Part shown: piece after piece, positions 23,956-32,972 of the stretch
Layout: the number at the start of each line of letters is the position of its first letter
How positions within the stretch are numbered: the first letter of the stretch is position 1
DNA from: Scandinavium vulneris_A
GTDB taxonomy: Bacteria; Pseudomonadota; Gammaproteobacteria; Enterobacterales; Enterobacteriaceae
Assembly (NCBI GenBank): GCA_046518185.1
Contig: JBKGRZ010000007.1
Coordinates: 62,001 to 126,000, forward strand
Length of the DNA: 64,000 nt
Direction: 5' to 3'
The notes under the pieces: model-generated
What the model saw: only the letters and a program-made list of their open reading frames with translations
Database searches by the model: none
Told to the model about the DNA's origin: nothing
Program-made: the position numbers and the translations under genes

Positions 23956-24719
23956 GTCAGCCATTATTATCCGTTAACGGTCTGATGATGCGATTTGGCG
24001 GCCTGTTGGCGGTCAATAACGTCAATCTTGAACTGCACCCGCAGGAAATCGTTTCGCTGATTGGCCCGAACGGCGCGGGGAAAACCACGGTCTTTAACTG
24101 CCTGACCGGGTTCTACAAGCCAACCGGCGGCAGCATTATGCTGCGCGATAAGCATCTTGAAGGCCTGCCGGGCCAGCAAATCGCCCAGATGGGCGTGGTG
24201 CGGACCTTCCAGCACGTGCGCCTGTTCCGTGAAATGACGGTGATTGAAAACCTGCTGGTCGCGCAACATCAGCAGCTGAAAACCGGCGTCTTCTCCGGGC
24301 TGCTGAAAACCCCGGCGTTTCGTAAAGCGCAAAGTGAAGCGCTGGATCGCGCCGCCACCTGGCTCGATCGTATCGGCCTGCTGGCGCACGCTAACCGCCA
24401 GGCGAGCAACCTCGCCTACGGTGACCAGCGCCGACTGGAAATCGCCCGCTGCATGGTGACCCAGCCGGAAATCCTGATGCTCGACGAACCAGCGGCGGGT
24501 CTGAACCCGAAAGAGACCAAAGAGCTGGACGAGCTGATTGCCGAACTGCGTAGCCATCACAACACCACCATTCTGTTGATTGAGCACGACATGAAGCTGG
24601 TGATGGGTATTTCAGACCGTATTTACGTGGTGAATCAGGGCACGCCGCTGGCGAACGGATCACCGGAAGAAATCCGCAATAACCCTGACGTTATTCGCGC
24701 CTATTTGGGTGAGGCATAA
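23952..24719 (+). CDS. livG: LivG, branched-chain amino acid ABC ATPase
   Basis: ATPase of 255 residues. Walker A GPNGAGKTT at 38-46, the family's Q-loop in VVRTFQHVRLF (about 79-89), a LivG-type signature AYGDQRRLEIAR near 156-167 in place of LSGGQ, and Walker B ILMLDEPAAGL near 174-184. Pairs with LivF on the LivHM core. Overlaps livM by four bases and is followed by livF after one base. Confidence 0.97.
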   Translation: MSQPLLSVNGLMMRFGGLLAVNNVNLELHPQEIVSLIGPNGAGKTTVFNCLTGFYKPTGGSIMLRDKHLEGLPGQQIAQMGVVRTFQHVRLFREMTVIENLLVAQHQQLKTGVFSGLLKTPAFRKAQSEALDRAATWLDRIGLLAHANRQASNLAYGDQRRLEIARCMVTQPEILMLDEPAAGLNPKETKELDELIAELRSHHNTTILLIEHDMKLVMGISDRIYVVNQGTPLANGSPEEIRNNPDVIRAYLGEA

Positions 24720-24720
24720 G

Positions 24721-25434
24721 ATGGAAAAAGTCATGTTGTCCTTTGACAAAGTCAGCGCCCACTACGGCAAAATCCAGGCGCTGCATGAGGTGAGCCTGCA
24801 CATCAATCAGGGCGAAATCGTCACCCTGATCGGGGCCAACGGCGCGGGTAAAACCACGCTGCTCGGCACCCTGTGCGGTGACCCACGGGCGACCAGTGGG
24901 CGCGTCACCTTTGATGGCAAAGATATTACCGACTGGCAGACCGCAAAAATCATGCGTGAAGCGGTGGCGATTGTGCCGGAAGGGCGTCGCGTTTTCTCCC
25001 GGATGACCGTGGAAGAGAACCTGGCGATGGGCGGCTTCTTTGCCGACCGCAGCGAGTATCACACCCGAATTAAGTGGGTATACGAACTGTTTCCGCGTCT
25101 GTGGGAGCGACGTATTCAGCGAGCGGGCACCATGTCCGGCGGGGAACAGCAGATGCTGGCGATTGGCCGGGCGCTGATGAGCCAGCCGCGTCTGCTGCTG
25201 CTCGACGAGCCGTCGCTCGGCCTGGCGCCGATCATCATCCAGCAGATTTTCGACACCATTGAGCAACTGCGCAAAGAGGGGATGACCATCTTCCTCGTTG
25301 AGCAGAACGCTAATCAGGCGCTGAAGCTGGCCGACCGAGGCTACGTGCTGGAGAACGGTCACGTGGTGCTGGAAGATACCGGCGATGCGTTACTGGCAAA
25401 CGAAGCGGTACGCAGCGCCTATCTGGGCGGCTGA
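24721..25434 (+). CDS. livF: LivF, branched-chain amino acid ABC ATPase
   Basis: ATPase of 237 residues, last gene of livKHMGF. Walker A GANGAGKTT at 38-46, signature MSGGEQQML near 136-144, Walker B LLLLDEPSLGLAP near 156-168 with the catalytic Glu, and switch His replaced by Gln in FLVEQN as is usual for LivF. I take the ATG at 24721; an in-frame ATG four codons earlier overlaps livG and is not conserved. A REP-like palindrome follows. Confidence 0.97.
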   Translation: MEKVMLSFDKVSAHYGKIQALHEVSLHINQGEIVTLIGANGAGKTTLLGTLCGDPRATSGRVTFDGKDITDWQTAKIMREAVAIVPEGRRVFSRMTVEENLAMGGFFADRSEYHTRIKWVYELFPRLWERRIQRAGTMSGGEQQMLAIGRALMSQPRLLLLDEPSLGLAPIIIQQIFDTIEQLRKEGMTIFLVEQNANQALKLADRGYVLENGHVVLEDTGDALLANEAVRSAYLGG

Positions 25435-25442
25435 TGATTTCT

Positions 25443-25480
25443 GCCCGGCGGCGCTGTGGACTGTCGCTTGCCGGGCCTAC
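25443..25480. repeat. REP-like palindrome after livF
   Basis: GCCCGGC pairs with GCCGGGC around an imperfect inner stem, followed by CTAC as in other REP units here. It lies 9 bases beyond the livF stop and should mark the 3' end of the liv transcript. Confidence 0.75.
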
Positions 25481-25536
25481 CGTAATCTGAATCGTGCCCT
25501 CCACCGTCACCATTCCATCACCTCCCTGAAGCCTGG

Positions 25537-25576
25537 TTGTAACCTCTCCGTCATCTCCCGGTTCTATTTCTGTCAT
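25537..25576 (+). promoter_or_regulatory. Two tandem PHO boxes of the ugp operon
   Basis: Four heptamers spaced exactly 11 bp apart resemble the PhoB half-site CTGTCAT: TTGTAAC (25537), CCGTCAT (25548), CGGTTCT (25559) and CTGTCAT (25570). Together they make two 22-bp PHO boxes ending about 75 bp ahead of ugpB. PhoB activation of ugp during phosphate starvation is established in E. coli. Confidence 0.8.
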
Positions 25577-25650
25577 ACGCCCATGTCATGTTGTGTTGCG
25601 AACAAAAACGCGTGATTTCGCGCATCCGGCACAACAAGAGAGATAACCGA

Positions 25651-26967
25651 ATGACATCGTTACGACACACCGCTTTAGCTCTGACGTTGGGTCTGGCCTT
25701 TGCCTCCCAGGCCATGGCTGTTACTACCGTTCCGTTCTGGCACTCCATGGAAGGGGAGTTAGGCAAAGAAGTTGACTCCCTCGCCCAGCGTTTTAACGAC
25801 ACCCATCCCGATTACAAAATTGTGCCGGTGTACAAAGGCAACTACGAACAGAGTCTGGCGGCAGGGATTGCGGCCTTCCGCACCGGGAACGCGCCTGCTT
25901 TATTGCAGGTTTATGAAGTCGGCACCGCCACCATGATGGCCTCGAAAGCCATCAAGCCGGTGTACGAAGTGTTTAAAGACGCGGGCATCCCGTTTGACGA
26001 ATCCCAGTTTGTGCCGACCGTGTCCGGTTACTACACCGACGCCAAAACCGGTCATCTGCTGAGCCAGCCGTTTAACAGCTCCACCCCGGTGCTGTACTAC
26101 AACAAAGATGCCTTTAAGAAAGCCGGATTAAACCCGGATCAGCCGCCGAAAACCTGGCAGGATCTCGCCGATTACACCGCCAAGCTGAAAGCGGCAGGCA
26201 TGAAGTGCGGCTACGCCAGCGGCTGGCAGGGCTGGATCCAACTGGAAAACTTCAGCGCGTGGAACGGCCTGCCATTCGCCAGCCAAAACAACGGTTTTGA
26301 CGGCACCGATGCGGTGCTGGAATTCAACCAGCCGGCGCAGGTGAAGCACATCGCGATGCTGGAAGAGCTGAACAAGAAGGGCGATTTCAGCTACTTCGGG
26401 CGTAAAGATGAATCGACCGAGAAGTTTTATAACGGCGATTGCGCCATCACTACCGCCTCTTCCGGTTCGCTGGCAGACATTCGTCAGTACGCCAAATTTA
26501 ACTACGGCGTCGGCATGATGCCGTACGACGCGGACGCGAAAGGTGCCCCGCAAAACGCCATCATCGGCGGCGCCAGCCTGTGGGTGATGCAGGGCAAAGA
26601 TAAAGAGACCTACAAGGGTGTGGCCGAGTTCCTCGACTTCCTGACCAAACCGGAAATCGCCGCCGAATGGCACCAGAAAACCGGCTATCTGCCGATCACC
26701 ACCGCGGCTTACGATTTGACCCGCCAGCAGGGCTTCTATGACAAGAACCCAGGCGCGGATATCGCCACCCGTCAGATGCTGAACAAGCCGCCGTTGCCGT
26801 TCACCAAAGGCCTGCGTTTGGGCAACATGCCGCAGATCCGCACCATCGTGGATGAAGAACTGGAATCGGTGTGGACCGGTAAGAAAACCCCGCAGCAGGC
26901 ACTGGATTCCGCCGTCGAGCGGGGTAATCAGCTGCTGCGCCGTTTCGAGAAGTCGACCAAATCGTAA
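25651..26967 (+). CDS. ugpB: UgpB, glycerol-3-phosphate periplasmic binding protein
   Basis: Periplasmic receptor of 438 residues for sn-glycerol-3-phosphate and glycerophosphodiesters. Signal peptide of about 22 residues ends SQAMA. The mature protein begins VTTVPFWHSMEGELG, and ligand-region segments such as FNSSTPVLYYN (about 141-151) and ASGWQGWIQLENF match E. coli, as does length. The frame is open upstream to 25588, but that extension has no signal-peptide logic; the ATG at 25651 sits behind AGAGA. First gene of ugpBAECQ, controlled by the PHO boxes, and separated from ugpA by a BIME. Confidence 0.96.
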   Translation: MTSLRHTALALTLGLAFASQAMAVTTVPFWHSMEGELGKEVDSLAQRFNDTHPDYKIVPVYKGNYEQSLAAGIAAFRTGNAPALLQVYEVGTATMMASKAIKPVYEVFKDAGIPFDESQFVPTVSGYYTDAKTGHLLSQPFNSSTPVLYYNKDAFKKAGLNPDQPPKTWQDLADYTAKLKAAGMKCGYASGWQGWIQLENFSAWNGLPFASQNNGFDGTDAVLEFNQPAQVKHIAMLEELNKKGDFSYFGRKDESTEKFYNGDCAITTASSGSLADIRQYAKFNYGVGMMPYDADAKGAPQNAIIGGASLWVMQGKDKETYKGVAEFLDFLTKPEIAAEWHQKTGYLPITTAAYDLTRQQGFYDKNPGADIATRQMLNKPPLPFTKGLRLGNMPQIRTIVDEELESVWTGKKTPQQALDSAVERGNQLLRRFEKSTKS

Positions 26968-26977
26968 CCGGTGAAAT

Positions 26978-27036
26978 GCCGGGTGGCGCTGCGCTTACCC
27001 GGCCTACGAATTGCCTCATGTAGGCCGCCACCCGGC
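26978..27036. repeat. BIME (two inverted REP units) between ugpB and ugpA
   Basis: A REP unit (26978-27007, GCCGGGT...ACCCGGCCTAC) is followed by an oppositely oriented partial unit (27020-27036, GTAGGCCGCCACCCGGC). The two can pair with each other into a long stem. Located inside the ugp operon, where it may stabilise the upstream ugpB message. Confidence 0.85.
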
Positions 27037-27059
27037 GTTTTCTGAAAAAGAGTCAAACT

Positions 27060-27947
27060 ATGTCATCATCCCGTCCGGTCTTTCGCTCGCGCTGGCTGCC
27101 CTATGTGCTGGTCGCACCACAGTTGGCGATTACCGTCATTTTCTTTATCTGGCCTGCGGGCGAAGCGCTGTGGTACTCCCTTCAGAGCGTGGATCCGTTT
27201 GGGCTGTCCAGCGAGTTTGTCGGCTTCGACAACTTCATCGCCCTGTTTCACGACAGCTACTACCTGGACTCTTTCTGGACCACCATGAAATTCAGCGGTC
27301 TGGTGACCATCAGTGGCCTGTTGGTCTCGCTGTTTTTTGCCGCCCTGGTCGATTACGTGGTGCGCGGTAGCCGTTTGTATCAGACCCTGATGTTGCTGCC
27401 TTACGCCGTGGCCCCGGCCATCGCGGCGGTGCTGTGGATTTTCCTCTTCAACCCCGGACGCGGGCTGATTACCCATTGGCTGGAGTTGATCGGATACAAC
27501 TGGAACCACGCGCAGAACAGCGGCCAGGCGATGTTCCTGGTGGTGTTTGCCTCGGTGTGGAAGCAAATCAGCTACAACTTCCTGTTCTTCTTCGCCGCGT
27601 TACAGTCGATTCCTCGCTCGCTGGTGGAAGCCGCCGCGATTGACGGTGCCGGGCCGGTGCGTCGCTTCTTCGCGATTGCGCTACCGCTGATTGCCCCGGT
27701 GAGTTTCTTCCTGCTGGTGGTCAATCTGGTGTACGCCTTTTTCGACACCTTCCCGGTTATCGATGCCGCAACGGCAGGCGGCCCGGTGCAGGCCACCACC
27801 ACGCTTATCTACAAAATTTACCGCGAAGGTTTTGCCGGGCTGGATCTGTCCGCATCGGCGGCGCAGTCGGTGGTGCTGATGGCGCTGGTGATTATCCTGA
27901 CGGTGGTGCAGTTCCGTTATGTCGAAAGTAAGGTGCGCTATCAATGA
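27060..27947 (+). CDS. ugpA: UgpA, glycerol-3-phosphate ABC permease
   Basis: Binding-protein-dependent permease of 295 residues (MalF-like subfamily) with six membrane helices. The EAA coupling motif reads VEAAAIDGAGPVRRFFAIALP, at about residues 190-210. Start ATG 27060 follows AAAGAG. Its stop overlaps ugpE by four bases. Works with UgpE in the membrane and UgpC as ATPase. Confidence 0.97.
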   Translation: MSSSRPVFRSRWLPYVLVAPQLAITVIFFIWPAGEALWYSLQSVDPFGLSSEFVGFDNFIALFHDSYYLDSFWTTMKFSGLVTISGLLVSLFFAALVDYVVRGSRLYQTLMLLPYAVAPAIAAVLWIFLFNPGRGLITHWLELIGYNWNHAQNSGQAMFLVVFASVWKQISYNFLFFFAALQSIPRSLVEAAAIDGAGPVRRFFAIALPLIAPVSFFLLVVNLVYAFFDTFPVIDAATAGGPVQATTTLIYKIYREGFAGLDLSASAAQSVVLMALVIILTVVQFRYVESKVRYQ

Positions 27948-28789
27948 TTGAACATCGTCGCGGGCTGACCTGGTTCAGCCACAGTATGTTGATCCTCGGG
28001 ATTGCGGTTGTCCTGTTCCCGCTGTACGTCGCGTTTGTGGCGGCAACCCTGGATGACAAAGCGGTCTTTGCCACCCCAATGACGCTGGTGCCCGGCTCGC
28101 ATTTGCTGGAGAACATGAAGCTCATCTGGTTGCGTGGCGTCGGGGCCAACAGTGCGCCGTTCTGGCTGATGCTGCTCAACAGTTTCATCATGGCGTTCAC
28201 CATCACGGTGGGCAAAATCGCGGTGTCGATGCTGTCGGCGTTCGCCATCGTCTGGTTCCGCTTTCCGCTGCGTAACCTGTTCTTCTGGATGATTTTTATC
28301 ACCCTGATGTTGCCGGTCGAGGTGCGTATTTTCCCGACGGTAGAAGTGATCGCCAACCTCAAGCTGCTCGACAGCTACACCGGCCTGACGCTGCCGCTGA
28401 TGGCCTCGGCGACCGCCACCTTCCTGTTCCGCCAGTTCTTTATGACCCTGCCGGACGAGCTGATAGAAGCGGCGAGGATTGACGGCGCATCGCCGATGCG
28501 TTTTTTCCGTGACATCGTGCTGCCGCTGTCGAAAACCAACCTGGCGGCGCTGTTCGTGATCACCTTTATTTACGGCTGGAACCAGTATCTGTGGCCGCTG
28601 CTGATCGTCACCGACGTCAATCTCGGCACGGCGGTGGCGGGTATTAAAGGCATGATCGCCACCGGCGAAGGCACCACCGCGTGGAATCAGGTGATGGCGG
28701 CGATGCTGCTGACGCTGATCCCGCCGGTCATTATCGTTTTAGCCATGCAGCGCGCGTTCGTGCGTGGTTTAGTGGACAGTGAGAAATAA
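27944..28789 (+). CDS. ugpE: UgpE, glycerol-3-phosphate ABC permease
   Basis: Second permease, 281 residues, MalG-like, with six hydrophobic helices and the EAA motif in IEAARIDGASPMRFFRDIVLP (about residues 175-195). Overlaps ugpA by ATGA and is followed by ugpC after five bases. Length matches E. coli. Confidence 0.97.
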   Translation: MIEHRRGLTWFSHSMLILGIAVVLFPLYVAFVAATLDDKAVFATPMTLVPGSHLLENMKLIWLRGVGANSAPFWLMLLNSFIMAFTITVGKIAVSMLSAFAIVWFRFPLRNLFFWMIFITLMLPVEVRIFPTVEVIANLKLLDSYTGLTLPLMASATATFLFRQFFMTLPDELIEAARIDGASPMRFFRDIVLPLSKTNLAALFVITFIYGWNQYLWPLLIVTDVNLGTAVAGIKGMIATGEGTTAWNQVMAAMLLTLIPPVIIVLAMQRAFVRGLVDSEK

Positions 28790-28794
28790 CCAAG

Positions 28795-29868
28795 ATGGCA
28801 GGACTGAAATTACAGGCAGTAACCAAGAGCTGGGACAATGGCAAAACCCAGGTTATCCAGCCGCTGACGCTGGATGTCTCAGACGGGGAGTTTATCGTGA
28901 TGGTCGGCCCGTCGGGCTGCGGCAAATCGACGCTGCTGCGAATGGTTGCCGGGCTGGAGCGCGTCTCCAGCGGGGATATCTGGATTGACCGCCAGCGCGT
29001 GACCGAGCTGGAGCCGAAAGAGCGTGGCATTGCGATGGTGTTCCAGAACTACGCGCTGTATCCGCACATGAGCGTAGAAGAGAACATGGCCTGGGGCCTG
29101 AAAATCCGCGGCATGGGCAAAGGGCATATCGCCGAGCGGGTGAAAGAGGCGGCGCGTATTCTTGAGCTGGAACATTTGTTAACGCGTCGTCCGCGCGAGC
29201 TCTCCGGCGGTCAGCGCCAGCGAGTGGCGATGGGGCGAGCGATTGTCCGTGACCCGGCGGTGTTCCTGTTCGACGAACCGCTCTCTAACCTCGATGCCAA
29301 GCTGCGGGTGCAGATGCGTCTGGAGCTGCAACAGCTGCACCGCCGCCTGAATACCACCTCGCTGTATGTGACCCACGACCAGGTCGAGGCCATGACGCTC
29401 GCGCAGCGGGTGATGGTGATGAACAAAGGCATCGCCGAACAGATAGGCACCCCGGTGGAAGTGTATGAAAAGCCCGCCAGCCGCTTCGTGGCGAGCTTTA
29501 TCGGCAGCCCGGCGATGAACCTGCTCGACGGACGGGTCAGCGCCTCCGGCACGCATTTCGAACTCGCCAGCGGCATGGCGTTACCGCTGAACTGGCAGTA
29601 TCGCGGCTACGCCGGGCGCAGCATGACGCTGGGTATCCGTCCGGAGCATATTGCGCTAAGCTCGCAGGCCGAAGGCGGCGTACCCCTGGTGATGGATACG
29701 CTGGAAATTTTGGGTGCAGATAACCTCGCGCACGGCCGTTGGGGTGAGCAAAAAATGGTGGTGCGCTTGCCGCATCAGCATCGCCCGCAGGCGGGCAGCA
29801 CGCTGTGGCTGCATCTGCCGGAAAACCATCTGCACCTGTTTGATGGCGAAACAGGACAACGCATATGA
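28795..29868 (+). CDS. ugpC: UgpC, glycerol-3-phosphate ABC ATPase
   Basis: MalK-type ATPase of 357 residues: Walker A GPSGCGKST at 38-46, signature LSGGQRQRVAMGRA near 134-147, Walker B VFLFDEPLSNLDAK near 154-167, switch His in VTHDQ, and a C-terminal regulatory domain of OB-fold (TOBE) type from about 240 on. In E. coli UgpC is inhibited by internal phosphate and can interchange with MalK. Its stop overlaps ugpQ by four bases. Confidence 0.97.
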   Translation: MAGLKLQAVTKSWDNGKTQVIQPLTLDVSDGEFIVMVGPSGCGKSTLLRMVAGLERVSSGDIWIDRQRVTELEPKERGIAMVFQNYALYPHMSVEENMAWGLKIRGMGKGHIAERVKEAARILELEHLLTRRPRELSGGQRQRVAMGRAIVRDPAVFLFDEPLSNLDAKLRVQMRLELQQLHRRLNTTSLYVTHDQVEAMTLAQRVMVMNKGIAEQIGTPVEVYEKPASRFVASFIGSPAMNLLDGRVSASGTHFELASGMALPLNWQYRGYAGRSMTLGIRPEHIALSSQAEGGVPLVMDTLEILGADNLAHGRWGEQKMVVRLPHQHRPQAGSTLWLHLPENHLHLFDGETGQRI

Positions 29869-30602
29869 GCTACTGGCCTTATCCCCGTATCGTCGCCCAT
29901 CGTGGCGGCGGGAGACGAGCCCCGGAAAACACCCTCGCGGCGATTGACGTTGGCGCACATTACGGGCACACGATGATCGAGTTTGACGCCAAGCTGTCGC
30001 AGGACGGGCAGATTTTTCTGTTGCACGATGACAACCTGGAGCGGACCAGCAACGGCTGGGGCGTGGCGGGGAAGCTGACGTGGAACGAACTGCTGCACGT
30101 CGATGCCGGGAGCTGGTTCAGCCATGAATTTAAAGGCGAACCGCTGCCGCTGCTCTCGCAGGTGGCAGAACGTTGTCGCCAGCACGGCATGATGGCCAAC
30201 ATCGAAATCAAACCGTCCACCGGAACCGGGCCGCTGACCGGCAAAACCGTGGCGCTGGCCGCGCGTGAGCTGTGGGCAGGCAGGGTGCCGCCGCTGCTGT
30301 CATCATTTGAAATCGACGCTTTGGAGGCGGCGCAAGAAGCGGCCCCCGAACTGCCGCGCGGGTTATTGCTCGACGACTGGCGCGATGACTGGCAGGCGCT
30401 GACCACGCGTCTGGGCTGCGTGTCGATTCACCTGAATCATCGGTTGCTGGACGAAGCGCGCGTGAAGATGCTCAAAGCGGCGGGGCTGCACATTCTGGTG
30501 TACACGGTGAACAAACCCCAGCGCGCGTCAGAGCTGCTGCGCTGGGGCGTGGACTGCATCTGTACCGATGCGATTGACGTTATCGGCCCGGACTTCCGCT
30601 AA
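29865..30602 (+). CDS. ugpQ: UgpQ, cytosolic glycerophosphodiester phosphodiesterase
   Basis: GDPD-family enzyme of 245 residues hydrolysing glycerophosphodiesters to glycerol-3-phosphate and an alcohol after Ugp import. The catalytic pair is visible in VAHRGGGRRAPENT (His-Arg and the Glu, about residues 11-24), with EFDAKLSQDG and HDDNLERTSNG following and NIEIKP near 108-113. No signal peptide, as expected for the cytosolic form. Its stop is two bases from the stop of convergent yhhA. Confidence 0.96.
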   Translation: MSYWPYPRIVAHRGGGRRAPENTLAAIDVGAHYGHTMIEFDAKLSQDGQIFLLHDDNLERTSNGWGVAGKLTWNELLHVDAGSWFSHEFKGEPLPLLSQVAERCRQHGMMANIEIKPSTGTGPLTGKTVALAARELWAGRVPPLLSSFEIDALEAAQEAAPELPRGLLLDDWRDDWQALTTRLGCVSIHLNHRLLDEARVKMLKAAGLHILVYTVNKPQRASELLRWGVDCICTDAIDVIGPDFR

Positions 30603-30604
30603 GT

Positions 30605-31012
30605 TTAACGAGACAGTGGCTGCGGGTTAGACGGGGTACTCAGCAGGTCACCGTTCTGCGTTTGCGGCAGCATGTGCTGCGGCGAACTGTTCAGCATCGA
30701 GTCGCTATTGCTGCCGCTTAACATTCCGCCTTGGGTGTTCGGCAGCACCTGCTCCCCCGGCTGGCCGTTTAACACCCGCTGCTGGTTGTTGTTCATCTGC
30801 GTTTGCAGATGCTGCTGCTGGACCTGCGTCTGGGTTTGCACCTGCTGGTTCAACATCCCTTTCTGTTGCAGCTGCTGCGTTTGCATTTCGGTCTTCATGC
30901 GTTGCTGGCTGGGGATCACGTACCCCGGCTGATTAGGGTTATTGGTCGGGTTCAGTGGCTGTGCTAAAACGGCAAACGGCACAAGCGCCGTCAGAAAAAT
31001 TAAAGTTTTCAT
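30605..31012 (-). CDS. yhhA: YhhA, Gln-rich DUF2756 periplasmic protein
   Basis: Protein of 135 residues with a signal peptide of about 17 residues (ends VLAQP). The mature part is dominated by Gln, Asn and Met (QTQTQVQQQHLQTQ and similar), probably an extended or coiled structure. It matches E. coli YhhA with somewhat different length in the tail. Function unknown. It faces ugpQ tail to tail with no room for a separate terminator, and is divergent from ggt. Confidence 0.88.
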   Translation of the reverse strand: MKTLIFLTALVPFAVLAQPLNPTNNPNQPGYVIPSQQRMKTEMQTQQLQQKGMLNQQVQTQTQVQQQHLQTQMNNNQQRVLNGQPGEQVLPNTQGGMLSGSNSDSMLNSSPQHMLPQTQNGDLLSTPSNPQPLSR

Positions 31013-31134
31013 CTTTTCCTCCTCCCCAGTGGGGGCTTTCTTAAGTTTACCTCCAATTCGCCATTACGATGATTTTTTAGGAATTCTGAACCAGGCTTAA
31101 GCGGGCGCATGACCCTTTCACCTGGAGAATAACA

Positions 31135-32886
31135 ATGATTGAAACCCGTTTTTGGCGCGGGGCGGCGATTGCTGCTCTGCTGGCAGGAGGCAGTTTCAGC
31201 GTGGCGGCCAACACGCCGTCACCCGCGGCACCGCCGGTGTCGTATGGTGTTGAAGAGGATGTTTTCCACCCGGTACGTGCCCGGCAGGGCATGGTCGCGT
31301 CGGTGGATGAAATGGCCACTCACGTTGGCGTGGAGATCCTCAAACAGGGCGGAAATGCGGTCGATGCCGCGGTGGCCGTGGGCTACGCGCTGGCGGTGAC
31401 GCACCCGCAGGCGGGGAATCTCGGCGGCGGGGGGTTTATGCTGCTGCGCACCAAAGACGGGAAAACCACGGCGATTGATTTCCGTGAAATGGCCCCGGCG
31501 CAGGCCACCCGCGATATGTTCCTCGACGATCAGGGCAATCCTGACAGTAAAAAATCGCTGACCTCGCATCTGGCGTCCGGCACGCCGGGCACGGTGGCTG
31601 GTTTCTCGCTGGCGCTGAAAGAGTACGGCACGATGCCGCTCAACAAAGTGGTGCGCCCGGCCATCAAGCTCGCGAAAGAGGGCTTTACCGTGAACGATGC
31701 GCTGGCCGATGATCTGAAAACCTACGGCAGTGAAGTCATTCCCAATCATGAAAACAGTAAAGCTATCTTCTGGAAAAACGGCGAGCCGCTGAAAAAGGGC
31801 GACAGGCTGGTGCAGGCCAATCTGGCGAAAAGCCTGGAGATGATTGCTGAGAACGGTCCGGAGGCATTCTATAAAGGGCCGATTGCTGACCAGATCGCCG
31901 GGGAAATGAAAAAGAACGGCGGGCTGATAACCAAAGACGATTTGGCGAACTACAAAGCGATGGAGCGAGAGCCTATCAGCGGCGATTACCGCGGCTATCA
32001 GGTGTTCTCCATGCCGCCGCCGTCGTCCGGGGGCATTCATATCGTTGAAATCCTGAACATCCTGGAAAACTTCGATATGCATAAATACGGTTTCGGCAGC
32101 GCCGATGCGATGCAGGTGATGGCGGAGGCCGAAAAGCACGCCTACGCCGACCGCTCGGAATACCTCGGCGACCCGGATTTCGTCAAAGTGCCGTGGCAGG
32201 CGCTGACCAGCAAGGATTACGCCAAATCTATCGCCGCCGAAATCGACCTGAATAAGGCCAAACCGTCGAGCCAAATCCGCCCCGGCAAACTGGCGCCGTA
32301 TGAAAGCAATCAGACCACCCATTTCTCGGTGGTGGATAAAGACGGTAACGCGGTGGCGGTGACGTACACCCTGAACACCACGTTCGGTACGGGCATTGTG
32401 GCGGGGAACAGCGGCATCCTGATGAATAACCAGATGGATGATTTCTCGGCCAAACCGGGCGTGCCGAACGTGTACGGACTGGTCGGTGGGGAGGCGAACG
32501 CAGTCGGGCCGCATAAGCGTCCGCTGTCGTCGATGTCGCCGACCATCGTGGTCAAAGATGGGAAAACCTGGCTGGTGACCGGCAGCCCAGGCGGCAGCCG
32601 GATTATCACCACCGTACTGCAAATGGTAGTGAATACCATCGACTTTGGGATGAACGTCGCCGAAGCGACCAATGCGCCACGCTTCCATCATCAATGGCTG
32701 CCGGATGAGCTGCGGGTGGAGAAGGGCTTTAGCCCGGATACCCTGAAACTGCTGGCAGACAAAGGTCAGAAGGTGGCCGTCAAAGAGGCGATGGGCAGCA
32801 CCCAGAGCATAATGGTCGGCCCGGATGGCACGCTGTATGGTGCCTCGGACCCGCGTACAGTGGATGATTTAACGGCAGGGTACTGA
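31135..32886 (+). CDS. ggt: Gamma-glutamyltranspeptidase, periplasmic
   Basis: Proenzyme of 583 residues that cleaves the gamma-glutamyl bond of glutathione in the periplasm and transfers it to water or amino acids. Signal peptide of about 25 residues ends SVAAN. Autocleavage should occur before Thr394 in QTTHFSV, freeing the catalytic N-terminal Thr of the small subunit. Substrate loop residues GNLGGGGFM (about 98-106), the SSMSPT segment and GSPGGSRI near 483-490 are all present. Length and sequence follow E. coli Ggt. Ends in a BIME. Confidence 0.97.
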   Translation: MIETRFWRGAAIAALLAGGSFSVAANTPSPAAPPVSYGVEEDVFHPVRARQGMVASVDEMATHVGVEILKQGGNAVDAAVAVGYALAVTHPQAGNLGGGGFMLLRTKDGKTTAIDFREMAPAQATRDMFLDDQGNPDSKKSLTSHLASGTPGTVAGFSLALKEYGTMPLNKVVRPAIKLAKEGFTVNDALADDLKTYGSEVIPNHENSKAIFWKNGEPLKKGDRLVQANLAKSLEMIAENGPEAFYKGPIADQIAGEMKKNGGLITKDDLANYKAMEREPISGDYRGYQVFSMPPPSSGGIHIVEILNILENFDMHKYGFGSADAMQVMAEAEKHAYADRSEYLGDPDFVKVPWQALTSKDYAKSIAAEIDLNKAKPSSQIRPGKLAPYESNQTTHFSVVDKDGNAVAVTYTLNTTFGTGIVAGNSGILMNNQMDDFSAKPGVPNVYGLVGGEANAVGPHKRPLSSMSPTIVVKDGKTWLVTGSPGGSRIITTVLQMVVNTIDFGMNVAEATNAPRFHHQWLPDELRVEKGFSPDTLKLLADKGQKVAVKEAMGSTQSIMVGPDGTLYGASDPRTVDDLTAGY

Positions 32887-32892
32887 TTTTTT

Positions 32893-32958
32893 GCCCGGCG
32901 GCACTGCGTTTGCCGAGCCTACGGTTTTGTAGGCCCTGCAAGCGGAGCGCCGCCGGGC
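32893..32958. repeat. BIME (two inverted REP units) after ggt
   Basis: A REP unit (32893-32922, GCCCGGC...GCCGAGCCTAC) and an inverted one (32929-32958, GTAGGCCCTGC...GCCGCCGGGC) separated by six bases lie between convergent ggt and yhhY. Probable 3'-end stabiliser for both transcripts. Confidence 0.85.
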
Positions 32959-32972
32959 GCTTTTCGGACCCA

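Noticed and set aside
31219..32694. Long open frame (491 codons) on the minus strand inside ggt
   Set aside because: Lies wholly opposite a clear gamma-glutamyltranspeptidase gene, has a His/Arg-rich translation and no ribosome site. GC-rich genes often leave such antisense frames open.
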